Shown: positions 6,319 through 11,691 of the stretch, piece after piece
How the letters are laid out: every line of letters begins with the position of its first letter
Numbering within the stretch: the first letter of the stretch is position 1
Assembly: GCA_021817875.1 (NCBI GenBank)
Contig: JAKAFQ010000080.1
Span: forward strand, 1-11,691
Direction of reading: 5' to 3'
DNA from: Pseudomonadota bacterium
GTDB taxonomy: Bacteria; Pseudomonadota; Gammaproteobacteria; Steroidobacterales; Steroidobacteraceae
Length of the DNA: 11,691 bases
The notes under the pieces: model-generated
The model's input: only the letters and a program-made list of their open reading frames with translations
What the model was told of the DNA's origin: nothing
Databases searched by the model: none
Translations under genes and position numbers: made by a program

Positions 6319-8637
6319 ATGTTTCGCAACGTACGGTTCATATGTGTGCTCATCGCGCTCGGCATCGGTCGCGCGGCATGCGCCCAGCAGGCGGCTGTTC
6401 AGCAGCGGACTGCTGACTCGAATTTCCTCGCGCCGATCATAGTGACCGCGGAGCGCCGCAGGTCCACTCTGCAGGATACGCCCATGAGCATCAGCGCGAT
6501 CACCGGCGCCGAGCTGCAGGCCCGCGGCTTGAACAGTGTTTTATCGGTGGCACAGACCACCCCGGGCGTCTCGTTCCGTTCGGCAGGTCCCGGACAAACA
6601 GAATTTGAAATGCGTGGCGTCTCCTCGTCCGGTGGCTTTTCACCCACCGTTGGATTTTATCTGGATGGCGCGCCGCTGACCGCGCCTGCGCAGGCCTTTC
6701 AGGGCAAGGTCGTGATCGATCCGGATCTGTATGATTTGAACAGAATAGAGATTCTGCGCGGCCCACAGGGCACGCTTTACGGATCGGGGTCGATGGGCGG
6801 CACCATCAGACTCGTTACCAATCAGCCGCAGCTGAACCGGTTTCACGCCAGCACCGAACTGATTGGCTCCGCTACGGCGCATGGTGGAGGTAACGGCGCC
6901 GTCAATGCCATGCTCAATTTTCCGCTGTTGCACGACGTCGCCGCGCTGCGTGTCGTGGGAACGTACAAGCATGACAACGGCTGGATAGATCGTGTGGTGC
7001 TGAACCCGTTTCCTCTCGAGACGAATGGCGGTCTGACGAGGGGCAACGTACTGAAGGCGCCTGTTGAAAACATCATAAAGGACGTCAATTGGGAGCAATT
7101 GGTCGGAGAACGCGCGAAACTGCTCGTGAAACTCGGTGACCGACTTACCATTACCCCGGAGGTGCTGTATCAACGCATAACACAAGGAGGCGAAAACACC
7201 ATCGACAATCCACCGGGGACTGTGCTGGCTCACTTCCAGCCGTTCAATGTCGCGGAGCCGTTCAAGGATGCTTTCGTGCTTTATACGGGGGCAATTCGCT
7301 ATCGAATGCCGACGTTTCGAATCGACTCGATTACATCGAGATGGTATCGGACGGAGTCTCAGAACCAGGACATCGCGGAGTCACTGCAAATACTCTTCGG
7401 GCTTCCGGGCTTCTCCGTCGCGAACGGTGGGGTTGGTGGCGGACCGATTACGGAGACGGATGCCACGAGTCAGTTCAGCGAGGAACTCAGGCTGACGTCA
7501 AGCGGGCGTTCGGCGCTGCAATGGCTGATTGGGGGATTCTATAGCGACTTTCATTCGAACACGGGCTTTTATTCCGTGTACCCTGGGATTGCAGGCCTGT
7601 TCGGAACCAGCATCCTGTCGATCATCACGCAACCGATATCAATCACGCAGAAGGCGATTTTTGCGAACGTATCCTACAGGATCACAACCCGGCTGAAGGC
7701 GACCGCCGGCGTGAGATTGTACAAGTATGTGAGCACTTCGGCCACCACCGAGAGCGGGGTGGCAACACAGGCCGCTGGACCCGGCATCTATACGGCCAGT
7801 GCCGGAGCTTCGGATTCCGGCAACAACCCCATGTTCGATCTGGACTACAAATTTTTCCGGGGTTTAATGGCCTATGTCAGAGTTGCAAAGGGGTATCGGC
7901 CGGGCTCGGGAAACCTGCCGGTGCCGCTCAGTGGACCGATTCAATGCCTCACCGGTCCAGGAAATCTGCAGAATCTCGGCCTCAATGATGCACCAGGGAA
8001 ATTCAATCCCGATACGCTTTGGAGTTATGAGCTGGGAGAACACTATATGTCCTCCCGGAGACGGCTGAGCATCAATTCTGCGTTTTATTATGAAAGGTGG
8101 CAGAACATCCAGCAGCAGGTTTCGCTGTCATGCGGATTTCTGTTCACCGCTAACGCTGGAAGTGCGAGGATATATGGCTCCGACCTGGAAGTGTCCGCCG
8201 TGCTCACGCCGCGACTGACATTGCAACAGAGTGTGGGATACACCAACGCGGCATTCGCGGACACCGTGCGGGAAACCGGAACCTACAGTGGTGAGGGTCT
8301 GGTCGACGTTCCAAAGGTCACGTTGAATTCGTCGGTGGTCTATTCCCGGCCGATTACCAATCGCTATACGCTGATGATGAGGGTGAGCAATCAGTACGTG
8401 GGACCTATGGAAGACATTACGTTTGCGCGTAATCACGTTCCAGGTTATGACCTGCTTGGCGCCCGCTTCGGGGTCGAGACATCGAAATGGTCTGTGTACG
8501 CGTTCGTTGACAATTTGACGAATCGTCTGGCGCAACTGACGAACATCAATGCGTTGTCCGCCAACGTGGAACAGTTCAATCGTGTCGCGGTCGAGCGGCC
8601 GCGCACGGTGGGCCTGGATCTGCAATATCGGTATTGA
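6319..8637 (+). CDS. TonB-dependent outer-membrane receptor (no STN domain)
   Basis: A 772-residue receptor for energy-dependent uptake across the outer membrane. A signal peptide ends after ACA (residue 22). The segment PIIVTAERR (39-47) is a TonB-box-like start, followed directly by the plug (about 48-170) with the conserved IEILRGPQGTLYGSGSMGG (143-161). The rest is the 22-strand barrel and the chain ends in an aromatic residue (YRY), as required for barrel assembly. There is no N-terminal STN signalling domain, so it should not be controlled by a FecIR pair; the AraC regulator is the likelier controller. It lies 128 bases after the MFS gene, so it may share that transcript or have its own promoter. 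The type resembles receptors that proteobacteria use for non-siderophore organic ligands, but the ligand is unknown. Confidence 0.93.
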   Translation: MFRNVRFICVLIALGIGRAACAQQAAVQQRTADSNFLAPIIVTAERRRSTLQDTPMSISAITGAELQARGLNSVLSVAQTTPGVSFRSAGPGQTEFEMRGVSSSGGFSPTVGFYLDGAPLTAPAQAFQGKVVIDPDLYDLNRIEILRGPQGTLYGSGSMGGTIRLVTNQPQLNRFHASTELIGSATAHGGGNGAVNAMLNFPLLHDVAALRVVGTYKHDNGWIDRVVLNPFPLETNGGLTRGNVLKAPVENIIKDVNWEQLVGERAKLLVKLGDRLTITPEVLYQRITQGGENTIDNPPGTVLAHFQPFNVAEPFKDAFVLYTGAIRYRMPTFRIDSITSRWYRTESQNQDIAESLQILFGLPGFSVANGGVGGGPITETDATSQFSEELRLTSSGRSALQWLIGGFYSDFHSNTGFYSVYPGIAGLFGTSILSIITQPISITQKAIFANVSYRITTRLKATAGVRLYKYVSTSATTESGVATQAAGPGIYTASAGASDSGNNPMFDLDYKFFRGLMAYVRVAKGYRPGSGNLPVPLSGPIQCLTGPGNLQNLGLNDAPGKFNPDTLWSYELGEHYMSSRRRLSINSAFYYERWQNIQQQVSLSCGFLFTANAGSARIYGSDLEVSAVLTPRLTLQQSVGYTNAAFADTVRETGTYSGEGLVDVPKVTLNSSVVYSRPITNRYTLMMRVSNQYVGPMEDITFARNHVPGYDLLGARFGVETSKWSVYAFVDNLTNRLAQLTNINALSANVEQFNRVAVERPRTVGLDLQYRY

Positions 8638-8641
8638 ATCG

Positions 8642-8663
8642 GCCCGCCTGGGAAAGGACGGGC
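8642..8663 (+). terminator. Possible hairpin terminator after the TonB receptor
   Basis: Five bases after the receptor stop, GCCCG and CCT (8642-8649) can pair with AGG and CGGGC (8655-8663) around a GGGAA loop, with one bulged A at 8658. There is no following T tract, so it is at best a weak or Rho-assisted end, or a 3' stabilising stem for the operon mRNA. Confidence 0.35.
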
Positions 8664-9125
8664 GATCCGTGTCGAGCGGTCTATGGGTCGTCTCATGACG
8701 TCGACCAATCCCTGGGAAGCTTGATCGATCCCGCTTCTGGTCGACGCATCGGCCGCGATCCGGGCATACCGGACAAATGGCCGCTGCGTGGCAGGATGGG
8801 CGCGAAAACGGTACTCGATTGACGCGGTCAGGTCTCGCTGCCGGTTGCAGGCTGACGAGCGCAATGCCGATGAAAGGGCGCCCGTCGGGCGGTACTGGCC
8901 TCGGAAGCGATCAACCGGTGTCATCCCCGGTCGTCTGTGCACATTGAGTGCCGCCGGTTATACCTGGTTCCGAGCGGTGAACATCGCGCCGTATGGCGAC
9001 GGTATAGGTCCATTGGCGGTGCTCCAGAGGCGCGAGGCCCGCATGCTTCGCGTGCAACGGTCCCTGAAACGGATGTCTGCACGGCAATTCATCGGCAATG
9101 AACGCCAGAACCTTGGCGCACATGA
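8664..9125. other. Gene-free stretch, no recognisable content
   Basis: No reading frame here has a ribosome-binding site together with any recognisable domain. The 149-codon plus-strand frame at 8788-9237 is rich in Arg and Ala, lacks motifs and overlaps the transposase remnant on the other strand. The stretch is probably decayed sequence from the same insertion history as the neighbouring IS21-like fragment, but nothing inside it proves that. Confidence 0.5.
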
Positions 9126-9392
9126 TCAAAAATCGGCCGCATTCGGCAATGCAGCCTTGCCACGGCCCGTAAGAGCATCCGGACGGCGACAGTTGCGATT
9201 TCCGGCCGTGCAGCCGGACCCGATCAGAGCCTGGTAGATCTCGTGGGCATTGCGCCCGAGCTGAACCTCCTCCTCGATCAAGGTGGGGTGCACCTCGCGG
9301 CCAGCGCTCGCGGTGGCTGGAGTGATTCGGGATTTTCGTCGGCGCAAACCGCGTTGTCGCGGCCGTCGGAGCCGGTGGTCACCCCCGGGGAT
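9126..9392 (-). pseudogene. Remnant of an IS21-type transposase (IstA)
   Basis: Read on the minus strand, about 42 codons at 9308-9183 give a stretch including IEEEVQLGRNAHEIYQAL and then GCTAGNRNCRR. From memory of the family, this follows the IstA pattern in which I-E-E-x-V-x-LGRNA-x-x-IYQ-x-L is followed by a GFT-x-G-Y-x-SV-RF element. The frame is open only from 9392 to a stop at 9126, far shorter than the roughly 400-500 residues of IstA. The N-terminal helix-turn-helix, the DDE catalytic domain and IstB are all missing, and the later residues no longer match, so this is an inactive fossil. I recognised no terminal repeats or target duplication. The match rests on one short motif region, so other transposase families are possible. 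Confidence 0.42.
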
Positions 9393-9607
9393 TTAGCACC
9401 GGCATGCTCCGGGTCAATCCGCAGGATCGGCGCGCGCTTCAGCCAAGTCATCCGTTCGAGCTCGTGCTGGGTGCTCCCGCGCCCGAGCAGCCCCTGCACC
9501 GTCATCCGCAAGGGCGGCCTCGAGACGTTCAGTCCTCGCCCGTGCGCAAAAAGGACAGCGTAACGGTCGCCGCCCTCGGCGCCGCGGCTCCGACCGGCTT
9601 TCCGCAC

Positions 9608-9627
9608 AAATCCCCGGTGGGGGATTT
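9608..9627. repeat. Short perfect inverted repeat (hairpin)
   Basis: AAATCCCC at 9608-9615 is followed after four bases by its exact complement GGGGATTT at 9620-9627, with one further T next. As RNA it is an 8-bp stem with four G-C pairs and a short T run, so it could act as a weak terminator on the plus strand ahead of the sigma-factor gene. It could equally be part of the decayed insertion element to its left. The bases from here to about 9770 contain no gene I recognise. Confidence 0.4.
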
Positions 9628-9792
9628 TCAGGTGACCCGGCCTGGAGCAGATTGCCCGGCCGTCGAGGTCCCTTGCCGCTGAAGCAACGCTTAAGTACAA
9701 GCTAGCGCTCGAGCTCGACGCGTAGCCGGATGGCATGCGCCGACCGCTGAGGGGGCATTCGGGCAAAACGAAGATTTTTTGTCCCAAGAGGG

Positions 9793-9798
9793 TATAAA
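9793..9798 (+). promoter_or_regulatory. Candidate -10 element of the sigma-factor gene
   Basis: TATAAA lies 50 bases before the sigma-factor ATG, in an AT-rich patch that stands out from the surrounding GC-rich DNA and follows a run of six T at 9775-9780. It is five matches out of six to the sigma-70 consensus TATAAT. No TTGACA-like -35 box sits at the usual 16-18 bases upstream, so the promoter would be weak, activator dependent or misassigned. Confidence 0.3.
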
Positions 9799-9848
9799 AC
9801 CACCCACCGAGACGATCTTTAACCTACAGACGCGTACGACGGACTTAC

Positions 9849-10367
9849 ATGCCGCAGAAGACGCCCATCAACCTGGCCGCAGTGCTCGCGCGCAGTCAAG
9901 GCGCGAAGCTCAATCGTTTCTTCCGTGCGCGCGTCCGAAACCCTTCAGACGTGCCGGACCTCATCCAGGAGGTCTTTCTGCGCATGCTTCGTGTTCCTGA
10001 CCGAAACGCCATCCGATTTCCGGAAGCATACCTTTTTACTGTCGCACTGCACGTTGCTCAGCAACACACCTTGCAGGATTCGATGGCCACGCTGTCGATG
10101 GACGTCAGCGAATTACTTGCCCAGCTGCCTGCTGCTACTGATGCCGATCCGGTACTGCAAGCGGACGCGGAGCAGTGCCTCGAAAAGTTCACACATGCTC
10201 TCGAAAAACTTTCCCCCAGGGTTCGGGCAACGTTTGTGCTCCACCGGCACTACGGCATGACCTTGCGAGAGATCAGTCACGAGCTCAACATCTCCTTTCC
10301 AATGGCAAAGAAGTATTTGTCGAAGGCCCTCCACGAAGTGCGCCGGCATCTGGGCACCGGGGAGTAG
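9849..10367 (+). CDS. FecI-like ECF RNA polymerase sigma factor
   Basis: A 172-residue extracytoplasmic-function sigma factor. Region 2 spans about 19-75, with the DLIQEVFLRML helix (37-47) that contacts core polymerase and the -10 element. Region 4 spans about 113-168, with LSPRVRATFVLHRHYGMTLREIS and a helix-turn-helix ending at KKYLSKALHEVR for -35 recognition. The 1.1 and 3 regions are absent, as expected for ECF factors, and the length is typical. It is followed after six bases by the FecR-like gene, so the two are one transcript. In the FecI class the factor is held by FecR until an outer-membrane receptor binds its ligand, then directs transcription of the receptor gene. The ribosome-binding site is poor, so the start is assigned from length and homology. 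Confidence 0.9.
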   Translation: MPQKTPINLAAVLARSQGAKLNRFFRARVRNPSDVPDLIQEVFLRMLRVPDRNAIRFPEAYLFTVALHVAQQHTLQDSMATLSMDVSELLAQLPAATDADPVLQADAEQCLEKFTHALEKLSPRVRATFVLHRHYGMTLREISHELNISFPMAKKYLSKALHEVRRHLGTGE

Positions 10368-10373
10368 ATCATC

Positions 10374-11471
10374 GTGAGGGTCAAGAATCACAAGGAGTAT
10401 CCTCCCGAGGTCTATGCAAAAGCGTGCGAATGGTTTGTAGAATTCCGCGCCTCAATGCCCGATGAATCGACCCGTCGAGACTTCTGCTGCTGGTTGCAGG
10501 AAGGTCCGACACACATGGCCGCGTACTTGGATGTGGCGACCCAATGGACCCGCATGGGTGCATTCGACGTTCAGGCCCGGTTTCCAAAGGAGCTTTTGAT
10601 CTCAGAAGCAATGGGTGACGCTGACAACGTCGTCTCCCACCCACGTACGCCCCGCCTGCAACCTTCGCAGCCGCTCGTCGCGATTTGGAGACGGCTGTCG
10701 TGTCGGCCCATCTGCACGTTGGTCGTTATTGCCGCGGTGACCGTCATTGCAGGCGCTATCGGCCTCACTGCTTGGATCCGTGCTAATCCGACATACTCGA
10801 CGGGAATTGGTCAGCAGCGGGTCATCAGCCTGGCCGATGGCTCTGTCATCGACATGAGCCCGCGGTCGGAAATACGTGTCCATTATACCGAGACCGAACG
10901 CATGATCGATCTCGTGCGTGGCGAAGCGCTGTTTCGAGACACGCAGAATTCCATCCGCCCTTTCATCGTCACAACACGCGAAACGCTAGTGCGCGCTGTC
11001 GGTACAGAATTCGATGTCAATCGCCAAAGCACCTCAACCGTTGTCACAGTGGTGGCGGGAAAGGTGGCGGTCGCCAATGCCAATTCACAACTGACCGCTC
11101 GAGCGACTCATTCGCATCAGGTGGCGCCACGCGACTCTTCCGCCCAGCAACCGGTCTATCTCACCGCCGGAGAGCAGGTGAGGATTCGACCGCCATTCGT
11201 ATCACGTCCGGTCCTCGTCAACGTATCCGATGTCGTTGCCTGGACCCACCGGGAGCTGATCTTCGTGGCGGCGCCTTTGCAGGACGTGGTGGACGAATTC
11301 AACCGCTACAATGTACGCCAGCTCGTGATCGCCGACCCGTCGCTCGACACATTTAAAATCGACGGTGTCTTTTCGTCGGTTAAACCATCGTATCTGATCG
11401 ACTTCCTGCGTCAATATCCCGGCATCAAGGTCAGGGAGTCGGAGCGGAAGATTCTCATATCTCGACGCTGA
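10374..11471 (+). CDS. FecR-like anti-sigma / signal-transducing regulator
   Basis: A 365-residue single-pass inner-membrane protein. Residues about 10-61 form the cytoplasmic sigma-binding domain (DUF4880 type; VYAKACEWFVEFR and the WLQEGPTHMAAYLDVATQW segment). One membrane helix lies at about 113-135 (TLVVIAAVTVIAGAIGLTAW). The periplasmic FecR domain follows (about 140-235; SLADGSVIDMS, LVRGEALF, RAVGTEFDV). The C-terminal part (about 288-362) looks like the STN-like domain that contacts the receptor's signalling domain. The start is GTG at 10374, nine bases after GGGGAG (10359-10364), which overlaps the end of the sigma gene. It should sense a TonB-dependent receptor from the periplasm and control the sigma factor; the receptor is most likely the gene beginning at 11591. 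Confidence 0.9.
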   Translation: MRVKNHKEYPPEVYAKACEWFVEFRASMPDESTRRDFCCWLQEGPTHMAAYLDVATQWTRMGAFDVQARFPKELLISEAMGDADNVVSHPRTPRLQPSQPLVAIWRRLSCRPICTLVVIAAVTVIAGAIGLTAWIRANPTYSTGIGQQRVISLADGSVIDMSPRSEIRVHYTETERMIDLVRGEALFRDTQNSIRPFIVTTRETLVRAVGTEFDVNRQSTSTVVTVVAGKVAVANANSQLTARATHSHQVAPRDSSAQQPVYLTAGEQVRIRPPFVSRPVLVNVSDVVAWTHRELIFVAAPLQDVVDEFNRYNVRQLVIADPSLDTFKIDGVFSSVKPSYLIDFLRQYPGIKVRESERKILISRR

Positions 11472-11590
11472 TAAAAAACATGGCTCATGGGGTGTAAATC
11501 GTCAGCCTGGAACGCTCTATATTGACAAGCGCTCGACGTCGATCAGGCAAACGAGCGAACTGAGAACTGAACTACCGGGGGGTGACGTTC

Positions 11591-11691
11591 ATGCGAACTT
11601 CTGCAGCAAGTGCGGCGGTGGGTCTTGCTCTTATCGGACTTTCCGTGGCTGCCAATGGTAACGCGGCTACCAACCGCATATACGCCAATAT
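11591..11691 (+). CDS. 5' end of a secreted protein, probably an STN-type TonB receptor (partial)
   Basis: The last 101 bases encode the start of a protein cut by the window edge. The first residues form a signal peptide: MRTS, a hydrophobic core of small and aliphatic residues (about 8-21), and a likely cleavage after the GNA at residues 23-25. The mature start, TNRIYANI, resembles the beginning of the STN domain, where a Y/F-x-I/N-IPA-type strand opens the fold. GGTGA at 11581-11585 gives a well placed ribosome-binding site. FecIR pairs are usually followed by their cognate receptor, so this is the expected target of the sigma factor. Only 33 complete codons are visible; any exported protein with the same leader would look alike. 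The 119-base gap before it holds no gene. Confidence 0.55.
   Translation, partial: MRTSAASAAVGLALIGLSVAANGNAATNRIYAN

Noticed and set aside
8788..9237. A 149-codon plus-strand frame in the gene-free zone
   Set aside because: No ribosome-binding site or recognisable domain was seen, and it overlaps the minus-strand transposase remnant.
11509..11540. GGAAC followed by a later GTC, resembling an ECF-type promoter before the partial receptor gene
   Set aside because: The spacing between the two elements is about 24 bases, too long for the usual ECF arrangement, and the downstream element is minimal. A TTGACA at 11522-11527 nearby also has no -10 box at a proper distance.

Overview
The window looks like a chromosomal segment from a GC-rich Gram-negative proteobacterium. 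It carries one complete TonB-dependent outer-membrane receptor, the start of what is probably a second, and a FecI/FecR pair. The style (several receptors, FecIR pairs, flavin and aldo-keto reductases) is common in Steroidobacter-like gammaproteobacteria and in sphingomonads. The taxon is inferred from gene style and was not tested.

Layout. (1) 249-2207 (+): an old-yellow-enzyme/2,4-dienoyl-CoA reductase-type flavoprotein with a 4Fe-4S motif and FAD and pyridine-nucleotide domains, preceded by an inverted repeat in its leader. (2) 2208-2477: a convergent spacer with a nested GC-rich hairpin. (3) 2478-3386 (-): an AraC-family regulator, divergent from a plus-strand cluster of aldo/keto reductase (3539), a small TIGR04076-like protein (4707), an MFS transporter (5054) and a TonB-dependent receptor without an STN domain (6319-8637). 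The small gene and the MFS gene share a TAATG stop/start; the other gaps are 25 and 128 bases. (4) 8638-9848: about 1.2 kb without an intact gene, holding a possible hairpin behind the receptor, a decayed IS21-type IstA fragment on the minus strand, and an AT-flanked hairpin. (5) 9849-11471 (+): a FecI-like ECF sigma factor and a FecR-like anti-sigma regulator. (6) 11591 to the window end: the secretion signal and first residues of another protein, probably the STN-containing receptor that this FecIR pair controls.

Working model. The AraC cluster reads as an uptake-and-reduction module for an unidentified small molecule. The receptor would bring it across the outer membrane, the MFS protein across the inner membrane (or export a product), and the aldo/keto reductase would reduce a carbonyl. 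The neighbouring ene-reductase could act on a conjugated double bond, but it is not in the same transcript and its link is only by position. The downstream FecIR-receptor set is a separately controlled uptake system of known cell-surface-signalling type, separated from the first by transposon debris. I saw no CRISPR array, RNA gene, phage or defence system. The most open question is the substrate of the AraC cluster and the role of its small TIGR04076-like protein.
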